A stretch of DNA of 40,926 bases from Caldithrix sp. (GTDB lineage Bacteria; Calditrichota; Calditrichia; Calditrichales; Calditrichaceae), in the NCBI GenBank assembly GCA_020720405.1, contig DYOS01000013.1, positions 1-40,926 on the forward strand. Reading direction: 5' to 3'. Shown here piece after piece: positions 1-9,935 of this stretch (the first letter of the stretch is position 1; each line of letters begins with the position of its first letter). Below the pieces are notes generated by a model that worked only from the letters and a program-made list of their open reading frames with translations, was not told the origin of the DNA and did not search any database. Made by a program: the position numbers and the translations under genes.

Positions 1-352
1 TCCGATCCCGCACCTGCGGGACGGAATGACAGGTTTGATGGTTGTCATGCTGAACCATGTATGCTGATCCGGCCCAGGCGGGACATGCTGATTTGTTTCA
101 TCATCTTATTCGGCATCCTCTTCAGCAGCTTCTTCAAATATTTATCCTTTGGGGATTCTTCGCCCCGCTCCGCTCGTCTCAGAATGACAAAGCTCATAAT
201 CATCCTCTTATCCTGTCCAAAAAGCTTTTAGCCAATTATTGTCAGCGAATGACACCGGAACCACCGTTTTTTCTCTGCTCTCTGCTTACTCTGTGTTAAA
301 AACCAAATGGCTGATCAGCTTTTTTATTTTTTATTCTTTCTTACTTCTTCTT
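1..352. repeat. Non-coding region with dispersed-repeat fragments
   Basis: No convincing gene lies here. The stretch carries several copies of short words typical of dispersed intergenic repeats: GAATGAC ends at 30, 188 and 252, and CATGCTGA or ATGCTGAT occurs near 47, 60 and 85. Positions 4-18 form a small GC-rich hairpin (CCCGCA/TGCGGG). Positions 151-188 read GGGGATTCTTCGCC followed by an imperfect repeat ending in CAGAATGAC, a word combination seen in scattered intergenic repeats of many bacteria. The rest (about 190-352) is AT-rich and featureless except for a short palindrome at 310-319. No tRNA or terminator for queC is evident. Confidence 0.45.
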
Positions 353-1033
353 TTAATAAACCGGACGGTTACGGTACGGAATCGGATCTTCTGCACCGGC
401 TATGTGGAAACCGCGCAGGCGCAAAGCACAACTATCGCAGACCCCGCAGGCTTCCTGCTCTTCCTGATAACAGGACCAGGTCAGATGCAGCGGTGCCTGA
501 AGTTCCATTCCTTTCAGGACAATCTCCGATTTTTTAAGGTGAAGCAGGGGCGTATGGATCTGAATTTCGGTCTCTGGTCTTGTCCCAAGCTGAATCAGAT
601 GATTGAAGGCGGTAAAAAAATCCTGACGGCAATCCGGATAGCCCGGGCTGTCCTCTTCCACTGCGCCGATGAAAATCGCCTTCGCTCCGATCACTTCCGC
701 CCAACTGACCGCCATAGCCAGAATATTGGCATTCCGGAACGGCACATAACTGGACGGAATGGATTCAGAATGAAGATCGGCAGGGCTTATTTCAATCTGC
801 CGGTCGGTTAAAGCCGAGCCGCCGATCTGACCGAAAAAGGCAGCATCAATCACCAGCCGTTCGTGAATGGAATAGAAATCTGCAATATCATGGAATGCTT
901 TCAATTCCCGTTTTTCTGTCCGCTGCCGATAATTCAGATGAAGAAATGCCGGTTCAAATCGTTGCCGGGCAATCGCTGCTGTTACACAACTATCCAATCC
1001 TCCTGAAACAAGGACTACCGCCTTATCAGGCAT
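353..1033 (-). CDS. queC: 7-cyano-7-deazaguanine synthase QueC
   Basis: ATP-dependent conversion of 7-carboxy-7-deazaguanine to preQ0, the cytoplasmic step before QueF in queuosine synthesis. The 226-residue protein has the PP-loop SGGLDS at residues 10-15 and a C-terminal zinc site with Cys188, Cys196, Cys199 and Cys202 (CGVCDSC), both hallmarks of QueC; its length is normal. It is the last gene of queD-queE-queF-queC and its ATG overlaps the end of queF by 8 bases, so the two are probably translationally coupled. Downstream is non-coding repeat-containing DNA without a clear terminator. Confidence 0.97.
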   Translation of the reverse strand: MPDKAVVLVSGGLDSCVTAAIARQRFEPAFLHLNYRQRTEKRELKAFHDIADFYSIHERLVIDAAFFGQIGGSALTDRQIEISPADLHSESIPSSYVPFRNANILAMAVSWAEVIGAKAIFIGAVEEDSPGYPDCRQDFFTAFNHLIQLGTRPETEIQIHTPLLHLKKSEIVLKGMELQAPLHLTWSCYQEEQEACGVCDSCALRLRGFHIAGAEDPIPYRNRPVY

Positions 1034-1379
1034 TTAGACCTTCCGGGTCGTAGGTAGCAGAAACGGTGGAATACATACCACCGCGGGTCGAAAACTCGCC
1101 CAGCACTTCCATATAGCGGGGCTGGCAGGCATCAACCAACTCGTCGAGAATCTGATTAACTACCGCTTCATAAAAAATTCCCTGGTTGCGGAATTCCAGG
1201 AAATAGTACTTGAGCGCCTTTAATTCAAGGCAAAGCAGATCCGGAATATATTCAATGGTTATAATACCGAAATCGGGCAAACCGGTTTTTGGACAAAGTG
1301 AGGTAAATTCTTCATTAACATGGGTAACCATATAGTCGCGCTGCGGGTATTTATTTTCAAAAACTTCAATTTTTGACAT
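1026..1379 (-). CDS. queF: NADPH-dependent preQ0 reductase QueF (short type)
   Basis: Reduces preQ0 to preQ1, the base that tRNA-guanine transglycosylase inserts into tRNA. At 117 residues it is the short single-domain (YkvM-like) form rather than the long two-domain E. coli form. The nucleophilic cysteine is Cys29 in TSLCPKTG, and the family signature ELKALKYYF follows near residue 55. The ATG at 1379 has a good ribosome binding site (GAAGGAAAG) a few bases upstream. A 98-base gap separates it from queE; I saw no preQ1 aptamer or terminator there. Confidence 0.97.
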   Translation of the reverse strand: MSKIEVFENKYPQRDYMVTHVNEEFTSLCPKTGLPDFGIITIEYIPDLLCLELKALKYYFLEFRNQGIFYEAVVNQILDELVDACQPRYMEVLGEFSTRGGMYSTVSATYDPEGLNA

Positions 1380-1477
1380 CTTACTTTCCTTCTACATTTA
1401 GTTGTCTTGTTCATTTTCAACGGGTCAATTATTATTTTCGGGAATGTCCAGTGTTTCAGTTAAAAAAAATTAACGGC

Positions 1478-2152
1478 TTAAACACCTTTCATTTCAGGGT
1501 GCCAGATAATCTTATGCAATTGTATTTGCAACCGCACCTCCAGCCCGTCGGCTAAAATCCAGGCTGCCAGGTCTTCATATTTAAGGCGGTTAAACACAGT
1601 TGAAAACAGAACCGGGTTATGCTTGGGGTTGATCTGTTTCTCCTCTAAAACCGAACAGGCAAATTCATAATCCCGGCGGTCGGACAGGACAAATTTCAGC
1701 TCATCACCCGGGCGCAACCGTTTTAGATTTGCCGCATCATTCCGATCCGACTCTCCGCTGGACGGGCATTTAACGTCCATAATCAAACGGGCAGCGGAAG
1801 GGACCCGTGAAATATCCATCTGACCGCCGGTTTCAATAAGTACCTGGTAATTCTCTTGCAGCAAAAGATCAATCAGACCATACACATTCTCCTGCAGCAG
1901 CGGTTCGCCGCCGGTGATCTCGACCAGTCCGGACGGATATTTTCTTATCTTCTGCCGGATTTGATCAAAGGTCAGCACCGTTCCTGGTTTAAAAGCATAG
2001 GCGGTATCGCACCAGGAACAGCGCAGATTGCAATAGGAAAGACGGATAAAAATACAAGGCAAACCGGCCAGAGTGCTTTCGCCCTGAATACTGAAGAAAA
2101 TTTCATTTATATCAAGGGTATTTTTCTGTTCTGCGGTCAGCAATTTATTCAC
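1478..2152 (-). CDS. queE: 7-carboxy-7-deazaguanine synthase QueE (radical SAM)
   Basis: Radical SAM enzyme that contracts 6-carboxytetrahydropterin to 7-carboxy-7-deazaguanine. The 4Fe-4S motif CNLRCSWC (Cys41, Cys45, Cys48) and the SAM-contacting TGGEP at 80-84 are present. The frame is open further upstream to 2230, but those residues merely read through the 3' end of queD in another frame. I chose the GTG at 2152, which overlaps the queD stop by 8 bases, the same arrangement as queF/queC, and gives 224 residues, normal for the family. The exact start is not proven. Confidence 0.94.
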   Translation of the reverse strand: MNKLLTAEQKNTLDINEIFFSIQGESTLAGLPCIFIRLSYCNLRCSWCDTAYAFKPGTVLTFDQIRQKIRKYPSGLVEITGGEPLLQENVYGLIDLLLQENYQVLIETGGQMDISRVPSAARLIMDVKCPSSGESDRNDAANLKRLRPGDELKFVLSDRRDYEFACSVLEEKQINPKHNPVLFSTVFNRLKYEDLAAWILADGLEVRLQIQLHKIIWHPEMKGV

Positions 2153-2510
2153 GGAAGCGAACCTGGTATTTTTCAGTTTCCCACAGGTAAAGATCGTGCA
2201 TGGCCACACCAGCCGGTAGTAACCTGCCAATTTCCTGGTAGAAGAACCTGGCCAGATTTTCAGCAGTAGGATTTAAAACATCAAAGGGTGGAATTTCATT
2301 AAAAAACCGGTGATCAAAGGCCCCAACTGCCTGCCAGCAAATATCGCTTAAATCTTTAAAATCTATAACCATACCCAGCTCATTCAACCGTTCGGAGCGC
2401 ACTTCTACTTTTAATTTCCAGTTGTGTCCGTGCAACAGGGAACAGGCGCCCGGATAATTTCGCAATTGATGGGCCCCGGCCAGGTTTAAGTCGATAGCAA
2501 GAAAATACAT
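2145..2510 (-). CDS. queD: 6-carboxy-5,6,7,8-tetrahydropterin synthase QueD
   Basis: First committed queuosine enzyme, acting on dihydroneopterin triphosphate made by GTP cyclohydrolase I (no such gene in the window). The 121-residue protein belongs to the 6-pyruvoyl-tetrahydropterin synthase family: zinc ligands His14, His27 and His29 (GAHQL, LLHGHN), the catalytic Cys23 four residues before the HGH motif as in QueD, and a C-terminal WETEKYQ glutamate. ATG at 2510 is preceded by AAGGA. It leads the que operon; an AT-rich region upstream (2511-2575) may hold the promoter. Confidence 0.96.
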   Translation of the reverse strand: MYFLAIDLNLAGAHQLRNYPGACSLLHGHNWKLKVEVRSERLNELGMVIDFKDLSDICWQAVGAFDHRFFNEIPPFDVLNPTAENLARFFYQEIGRLLPAGVAMHDLYLWETEKYQVRFRE

Positions 2511-2529
2511 GAAATGTCCTTATGCTTAA

Positions 2530-2562
2530 AATGAGCGGGGGAATTTATAAAAAGATGGCCGG
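2530..2562 (-). promoter_or_regulatory. Possible promoter of the que operon
   Basis: In the short gap between the HAD gene and queD, the minus strand reads TTGCTG, then about 15-16 bases, then TATAAAT. This is a weak match to a -35/-10 pair and lies in the right place for queD, but it is only a by-eye call. Confidence 0.25.
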
Positions 2563-2575
2563 TTCAGCAAAAAGG

Positions 2576-3238
2576 CTATACCCTGTGGAGAAGAAGTTCT
2601 CTGATTTCATCAAAACCGGAGACAATATGAGCAGCCTGAGATAGAAATTCTGCGCCAAGTGTTGTTGTCACAGCAATAACCTCCATGCCGGCGGCAACCG
2701 CACCGCGGATACCAAGCGGGGCATTCTCAATGACCAGACAATGCTCCGGTTTTATACCCAGATTATGGGCTGCTTTTAGGAAGGGATCCGCAAACGGTTT
2801 GCCCCGCGGCACATCGTCCACGGTAACCAGGGTATCAAAAACATCCGGCAGATATTGCTCCAGGGCAGCCTGAACCCGGGTTCTTCCACCGCCGGTGACT
2901 ACGGCTAAGGGCAAATATCTGTCTTTTAGAAATGCGATTAAACCGGTGAATCCTGGATACATTTCAAATTGAAAGGACTGATCAAAAAATTGATTTTTAA
3001 GGCGCTGAACTTCTTCAATCTGTGCCGGAGACAAACCTCTCGGCTCGCCTAATTGCCGGGAAATCTGCTCAATGCCCTGGCCTTCCAACGGGAAAAATTC
3101 TTCAGGTCGGATAGGAAAGCCAAAATGTTTAAAAGCCATTTGCCAGCCCAGAAAATGGTGTTCCATCGAGCGGACAACGACACCGTCAAAATCAAACAGT
3201 ACGGCTTTGATCTTGTTATTATTCATCATTTTTGACAT
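2576..3238 (-). CDS. HAD-superfamily phosphatase/phosphomutase (beta-PGM-like)
   Basis: Haloacid dehalogenase-type hydrolase of the beta-phosphoglucomutase/phosphoglycolate phosphatase subfamily. The DFDG motif with both catalytic aspartates lies near residues 15-18, a helical cap follows, then the TGG motif II, the lysine of GKPFADPF (motif III) and the IENAP acidic motif IV. The chosen ATG at 3238 gives 220 residues and overlaps the upstream TPR gene by 20 bases; the frame is open to 3295 but the extra residues do not resemble the family. Last gene of the kdsB-pyrG-GGDEF-TPR block. The substrate cannot be told from sequence. Confidence 0.88.
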   Translation of the reverse strand: MSKMMNNNKIKAVLFDFDGVVVRSMEHHFLGWQMAFKHFGFPIRPEEFFPLEGQGIEQISRQLGEPRGLSPAQIEEVQRLKNQFFDQSFQFEMYPGFTGLIAFLKDRYLPLAVVTGGGRTRVQAALEQYLPDVFDTLVTVDDVPRGKPFADPFLKAAHNLGIKPEHCLVIENAPLGIRGAVAAGMEVIAVTTTLGAEFLSQAAHIVSGFDEIRELLLHRV

Positions 3239-4145
3239 CGACCTGGATTGATGGTTTTCTTTTCCGCAGGTATTGGGTAAACAAATTGGTGTCAATTGTT
3301 TTCATGGTTCCTTCAAGCTCATCAATAATAACCTGGTTTTTTTTGATATTACGGCGGGCGTATTCAACGACATAAATGCAGTGAACAAAATGGCGGTAAC
3401 GTTCATGCCGATAATGTTTTACCCTGAGGATGCGCTCATTCTGTTCTTTAAGAATCATTAGTTTGTAGAATTTTTCATTGGGTAGAAACACCAGCCAGTT
3501 TCGGTACCAGGCTTCAAAGGCCAGGCGCCATCCACTCTCGGCACGCTGCCCGCTTTCCTGGAATATTGAATTATACAGGTTTCTGAACTGAGTGAAGACC
3601 AGGTCATCTTCTGTTATCTGGTCTGCCGACAAACAAAGAAGTTCGGTCAGGGCCGATGTAGCGGCCTGTCTTTCACCGCCAGCGGCATAACTGCGGGCCA
3701 GAAATAAGGTCGCCAGAAAATTTTCCGGTTCATTAACTGAAATATCCTTTAAAATCTGCTGGGCCGCCTTGATATCCCCGGCCAGGAAGAGAAAGATGCC
3801 ATTCTGTACAGACATCGGTTGCACTTCGTGCTGCGAGCGAATGGCAAAGCGGGAGACCAGCAATTCCTGGTATAGTGAAAATATTTTGGGGCTGATCTTT
3901 TTGTTCCGGCTTTGCTGCCACAAGGCGTACCAGATAGCAGTAAGTTCTGCAGGCGTCGATTCTGAGGTTAGTTCTTCGGGCCAGTTACTCCGGATTTCAT
4001 CTGCGAAATCTTTATATTCCTGATGGGCGGTGATGGAATAATACTCCAGCCAGCAGGCACTGGCTTTTTCCAGATCACCCTGCATAAATGCCTGCCGGGC
4101 ATCATCCAGCAGATGAGAAAAGGAATCCCACAGGGTTGCACTCAT
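3219..4145 (-). CDS. TPR-like helical-repeat protein, unknown function
   Basis: A 308-residue soluble, helix-rich protein that I cannot assign to a named family. Residues roughly 5-40 and 100-165 look like tetratricopeptide repeats (for example AGDIKAAQQILKDI and the following LARSYAAGGERQAA). The C-terminal third is rich in Tyr, His and Arg and lacks recognisable motifs. No signal peptide or membrane segment is visible. The frame is open to 4331, but residues before the ATG at 4145 lie inside the GGDEF gene, so 4145 is preferred, giving a 31-base gap. Position next to a diguanylate cyclase hints at a regulatory partner, which is inference only. Confidence 0.75.
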   Translation of the reverse strand: MSATLWDSFSHLLDDARQAFMQGDLEKASACWLEYYSITAHQEYKDFADEIRSNWPEELTSESTPAELTAIWYALWQQSRNKKISPKIFSLYQELLVSRFAIRSQHEVQPMSVQNGIFLFLAGDIKAAQQILKDISVNEPENFLATLFLARSYAAGGERQAATSALTELLCLSADQITEDDLVFTQFRNLYNSIFQESGQRAESGWRLAFEAWYRNWLVFLPNEKFYKLMILKEQNERILRVKHYRHERYRHFVHCIYVVEYARRNIKKNQVIIDELEGTMKTIDTNLFTQYLRKRKPSIQVDVKNDE

Positions 4146-4176
4146 AAAGAACGGTTTCGGTAAAAAGTGGTCACAC

Positions 4177-5148
4177 TCAGGCCAGGCATATCTGATTACG
4201 CCCATTCTGCTTGGCCTGGTACAGGGCCCGATCGACCAGTTGCACCAGATGCTGTACAGAATTTGCCTGCTGTATTTCGGCAATGCCTGAACTAAAAGTA
4301 AAAGAAATTTGGTATTGCCCGGTTTCGACAACGGTATTCTGAACAGTTTCCAGCAAGCGCTGCATATAGGCTTGCATATTCAATTTGTTCGTATGAATGG
4401 AAAGAATGGCAAATTCTTCACCGCCATAGCGGAAGGCATTATCAATTCCGATCCGCTGGTTTTCCAGTAATATCCGCCCGACTTTCTTCAGTACTTCGTC
4501 CCCGACCTGGTGACCATAGGTGTCATTTACTCTTTTAAAATGATCCAGATCGATCAGGGCAATACTCAGTGTCTGGCTATCCTTTTTCAATCTCAGCCAG
4601 AGCGAGGTAAGATAATCATCAAAAGCCCGCCGGTTCAGGAGTCCGGTCAAAGCATCACGCCGGGCGGCATCCCGGATGCGTTCATTATCGATGAGCAGAT
4701 CCTGGGTGATTTCGGCGAATTTATCCAGTTTTCGCAACGGCCGGCTTAGTGTCCTGAATCGCCGGTGAGCTTTGATCAGAACTTCTTTAGCCTGGGTAGA
4801 ATCAAGCGGATAAGATAAAATATAGTTGACATGAGCCTTGTTTATAGCTTCCCGAAATAAATCAAGATCGACCGAATCGGTTATAATTACCCGCTGAATC
4901 ACATTCTGCCAGTGCATAACCGCCCGCAGAAAGGCGACGCCATCCGGATTTTGCCGGTTGATATAGGCTACAGCCACACTGAATTCCTTATCCGGGTCCA
5001 GTTGCTGAAGAGAAACCGGATTGGACAGATTGATAAAGGGAATTTTAGATTTATTGCAAAAATCCCGAAAGGCATCCATTGCCGGGTGCTGCAAATCATA
5101 GAGTAATATGCAGTTGGGAAAGTTTTCCGGTTTTGATATTGGATTCAC
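4177..5148 (-). CDS. Diguanylate cyclase with degenerate receiver domain
   Basis: Cytoplasmic 323-residue protein. The C-terminal half is a GGDEF domain with an intact active-site RYGGEEF, plus the upstream LTGLLNRR and IDLDHFKRVNDTYGH motifs, so it should make cyclic di-GMP. The product-inhibition I-site is not intact: the arginine nine residues before GGEEF is replaced by isoleucine. The N-terminal ~130 residues have the order of a response-regulator receiver (IITDS then ILSYPLD where a normal one has the Thr and Lys), yet the phospho-acceptor aspartate appears missing (VAVAYINRQNPDG). Start is GTG, 10 bases after the pyrG stop, so it is probably cotranscribed with pyrG. Confidence 0.92.
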   Translation of the reverse strand: MNPISKPENFPNCILLYDLQHPAMDAFRDFCNKSKIPFINLSNPVSLQQLDPDKEFSVAVAYINRQNPDGVAFLRAVMHWQNVIQRVIITDSVDLDLFREAINKAHVNYILSYPLDSTQAKEVLIKAHRRFRTLSRPLRKLDKFAEITQDLLIDNERIRDAARRDALTGLLNRRAFDDYLTSLWLRLKKDSQTLSIALIDLDHFKRVNDTYGHQVGDEVLKKVGRILLENQRIGIDNAFRYGGEEFAILSIHTNKLNMQAYMQRLLETVQNTVVETGQYQISFTFSSGIAEIQQANSVQHLVQLVDRALYQAKQNGRNQICLA

Positions 5149-5158
5149 TACCCGTCCG

Positions 5159-7509
<2,351 letters not shown>

Positions 7510-7584
7510 TTATTTTCCAAATAATAAAAAGCAGTACATAATATCGATCCGGGTTACTATCTGATTGTGTCAACCGGTTTAGTA

Positions 7585-7635
7585 AAAACAAAAAAATCAG
7601 ACTGCCGGAATCAACTCTTCCTACCTGCCGTCTGA
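7585..7635 (-). terminator. Second terminator-like hairpin upstream of kdsB
   Basis: On the minus strand an imperfect 12-base stem (arms 7624-7635 and 7597-7608, two mismatches, 15-base loop) is followed by a T-rich tail of 13 bases with one G. It lies about 17 bases beyond the first hairpin that ends the M23 gene, so it is either a backup terminator or a leader attenuator in front of kdsB. Confidence 0.6.
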
Positions 7636-7651
7636 CCATGTTGGAAATTAC

Positions 7652-7677
7652 AAAAAAAAACCGCCGGTTGGCGGTTT
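7652..7677 (-). terminator. Rho-independent terminator after the M23 peptidase gene
   Basis: Perfect 8-base stem on the minus strand (arms 7670-7677 and 7658-7665, loop of 4), followed by an uninterrupted run of T that partly overlaps the stem. It is 20 bases past the stop of the M23 gene and closes the deoB-to-M23 run. Confidence 0.85.
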
Positions 7678-7696
7678 AATTATTTCGGGTCTAATT

Positions 7697-8659
7697 TTAA
7701 TTTGAATTTAAAACAATTTGCTCGGTTAATTTATAGTCATCAAAAATGTATTTCAACGGATCAACTGGTTTATCCTGATAGTGAACTTCATAATGCAAAT
7801 GGGGTGAGGTTGACAGGCCTGAATTTCCGACTTCACCAATTTTTTCGCCTCGTTTTACGGCTTGACCAGGACGAATGACCACCCGGTCAAGGTGACCGAA
7901 ACGCGTGGAAAATCCATATTTATGATCGATCATGATCATGAGTCCCAAAGTACCCATCCTTCCACTAAAACGAACGGTGCCGTCGGCGGAAGCATATACC
8001 GGCTCACCTCTGCGGGCGGAGATATCGACGCCGTCATGGTGACGTTTTATCTTAAGAATCGGATGGTTGCGATAACCAAATTTGCTGCTGATTACACCTT
8101 TCAGAACAGGTTTTAAGGCGGGAAGATAATCAATAGAATCCTGTTTATGTTTAAAAGTAGCTGCCAATTCTTTGAAAGAATTTTCTTCAAACTGAATTTG
8201 TCGCTCCAGTTTATATAATTCCTGGATTTGATTATTAAGGTCATAATTGACAAACCCGGAAATTTCATCTACATCCGCTTCTTCAAAATTCGCACCGCCG
8301 ATACCGACATTACGTTCATCTGCAGAAACTTCACTCAGACCAAGAACAGTCCGCAGTTCATCATCCTTCGAACCGATGTTTTTAACTTTATCTGCCAGGA
8401 AATTAAACTTGGTCTGAAAATCAATTAAACGGCTTTCCAGAACAGCGATTGTTCGTTCCTGTTTCTCAATTTTTGAATCATGTGTAAAATCAATGAGAAA
8501 ATCCAGCCCAAATTTTCCGAGACCAAAAACAACAAAAAGAATGATACCAACCACGGTGAGTAGTTTTAATCTGGTAATCCGATATTCTTTGTATTTTTTT
8601 TGATCACCCGAGATAAAAATAAGTCTTGATTCTTCTTTCATCCGATTAAACCCAGTCAT
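7697..8659 (-). CDS. M23 (LytM) metallopeptidase, membrane-anchored
   Basis: Probable peptidoglycan endopeptidase. Residues 1-25 are cytoplasmic, about 30-50 form one membrane segment (VVGIILFVVFGLG), about 60-100 a coiled coil, and the C-terminal ~130 residues are an M23 domain with the zinc ligands in HHDGVD and HLHYEV intact, so it is likely catalytically active in the periplasm. Architecture matches the MepM/ShyA-like group. A second ATG at 8641 could be the true start; neither has a strong Shine-Dalgarno. It follows the sigma factor gene and ends at a strong terminator. Confidence 0.92.
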   Translation of the reverse strand: MTGFNRMKEESRLIFISGDQKKYKEYRITRLKLLTVVGIILFVVFGLGKFGLDFLIDFTHDSKIEKQERTIAVLESRLIDFQTKFNFLADKVKNIGSKDDELRTVLGLSEVSADERNVGIGGANFEEADVDEISGFVNYDLNNQIQELYKLERQIQFEENSFKELAATFKHKQDSIDYLPALKPVLKGVISSKFGYRNHPILKIKRHHDGVDISARRGEPVYASADGTVRFSGRMGTLGLMIMIDHKYGFSTRFGHLDRVVIRPGQAVKRGEKIGEVGNSGLSTSPHLHYEVHYQDKPVDPLKYIFDDYKLTEQIVLNSN

Positions 8660-8756
8660 GTTATAGATTGATTAGAGTTAGTCATTATGTGATCCTTATC
8701 AAAATATGAAATTCCGTATCTCTATTCAAGACTTTGTTTGCAAAAATCTTCACGAA

Positions 8757-9602
8757 TTAACCAAGATAGTAACGTAAAACTTTACTGCGTGAGCTATGCC
8801 GTAGTCTGCGCAGAGCTTTTTCTTTTATCTGCCGCACCCGTTCCCGGGTCAGTTTAAATTTCACTCCAATTTCCTCAAGGGTATGCGGCTTTTCGCCATC
8901 GAGGCCAAAATAAAGTTTTAATATTTTTGCTTCGCGTGCGGTCAGGGTGGAGAGGATATGATTCACTTCTTCTTTGAGCGATTCGCCCATAACATCAGAA
9001 TCAGGCTCCGGATCCTGTTGGTTTTGGATAATGTCAATAAGCCTGCTGTCACTGTTTTTCTGCAATGGAGAATCCATCGAAACAGACCGGGTAGCCATTT
9101 TTATGGTATCGGTAATATCGCCGCTGTCAACTTCCAGCACCTTGGCAATTTCTTCCGGAGTTGGTTCCCGCTCAAATTCCTGCTCCAGCATACTATAAAC
9201 TTTACCGATTTTTGTCAGTGTTCCTACCCTGTTCAGGGGCAGCCGGACCAACCGCGACTGTTCAGCAATCGCCTGGAGGATGGACTGTTTTATCCACCAC
9301 ACGGCATAGGAAATAAACTTGAATCCCCGGGTTTCATCAAAGCGGTACGCTGCCTTCATCAGACCAAGATTACCTTCATTGATCAAGTCCTCAAGCGACA
9401 GCCCATAATTTTGATAGGATTTAGCCACACTAACTACAAAACGAAGATTAGCACTGACCAGCTTTTTCAAAGCCCTTTGATCGTTTTGTTTAATTCTCTG
9501 GGCCAGATCAATCTCCTCATCGGGAGTTAGAAGATGTACCTCACCAATTTCTCTTAAATAATTTTCTAGAGATTGATTTTTACTTATAAAAAAATCACTC
9601 AC
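8757..9602 (-). CDS. rpoD: RNA polymerase sigma-70 factor, FCB primary-sigma type
   Basis: The 281-residue protein has region 1.2 ([10 protein letters not shown], about 11-20), region 2 with the core-binding and -10 motifs ([21 protein letters not shown]), region 3, and region 4 with the helix-turn-helix [18 protein letters not shown]. It lacks region 1.1, as do the short primary sigma factors of Bacteroidota and relatives, so this is probably the housekeeping factor rather than a stress sigma. Start is GTG with AGGAG seven bases upstream. Notable context: it sits behind deoB, two EutN/CcmL genes and a small coiled-coil gene, not next to dnaG or rpsU. Confidence 0.95.
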   Translation of the reverse strand: MSDFFISKNQSLENYLREIGEVHLLTPDEEIDLAQRIKQNDQRALKKLVSANLRFVVSVAKSYQNYGLSLEDLINEGNLGLMKAAYRFDETRGFKFISYAVWWIKQSILQAIAEQSRLVRLPLNRVGTLTKIGKVYSMLEQEFEREPTPEEIAKVLEVDSGDITDTIKMATRSVSMDSPLQKNSDSRLIDIIQNQQDPEPDSDVMGESLKEEVNHILSTLTAREAKILKLYFGLDGEKPHTLEEIGVKFKLTRERVRQIKEKALRRLRHSSRSKVLRYYLG

Positions 9603-9650
9603 CTAAAAGCTCCTGCCTGTTTAATATTAATTTTTAAATATCCAAATACT

Positions 9651-9935
9651 CTAAACCGAGCGTTGACTATCCTTTTCCTGTTCGAGCCGGTCAAGCTCGT
9701 TTTCCAGTTCGCTAATGCCGGTAACCAACTGCATAATATACTTATCATTGCGCAACTCAGATTCTTTCTCGTCCGCACAGAGGTGATGATAAGTCCTGCC
9801 ACCTAATTCGATAAATTTTTCCTCCAATTCCCTTTGCAATGCTATCCTGTCGATGTGCCACCGTCCGCTTTCTGTCATTCTCCTTATCTGGTTGAGAAAT
9901 TTTCCACTGCCTGGAAAGTGCATCTTAGTTGCCAT
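9651..9935 (-). CDS. Small charged helical protein, unknown function
   Basis: A 94-residue protein I do not recognise by name. It is rich in Glu, Lys and Arg; residues about 28-45 and 65-92 look like two amphipathic helices (RELEEKFIELG and ISELENELDRLEQE), suggesting a short coiled-coil hairpin. It has no signal peptide. Its ATG overlaps the end of the second EutN/CcmL gene by 11 bases and it ends 48 bases before the sigma factor, so it is probably expressed with both. A role as an adaptor for the neighbouring pentamers would be pure inference. Confidence 0.7.
   Translation of the reverse strand: MATKMHFPGSGKFLNQIRRMTESGRWHIDRIALQRELEEKFIELGGRTYHHLCADEKESELRNDKYIMQLVTGISELENELDRLEQEKDSQRSV

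Noticed and set aside
310-332. GCTGATCAGC palindrome followed by T-rich sequence as a terminator
   Set aside because: The T-run is on the plus strand, where no gene ends; for queC on the minus strand the orientation is wrong and the palindrome has no loop.
239-811. 190-codon plus-strand ORF opposite queC
   Set aside because: Its residues are the antisense of the conserved queC PP-loop protein, with no binding site and no protein-like motifs.
1380-1477. preQ1 riboswitch in the que operon (also looked at 2511-2575)
   Set aside because: I found no recognisable preQ1-I or preQ1-II aptamer pattern in either gap.
7538-7573. TTGACA with a downstream TATTAT before kdsB as promoter
   Set aside because: The spacer is 24 bases, too long for a sigma-70 promoter, and no hexamer resembling a -10 lies at 16-18 bases.
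8958-9530. 190-codon plus-strand ORF opposite the sigma factor
   Set aside because: Complete overlap with highly conserved sigma regions 2-4; composition looks like a shadow frame.
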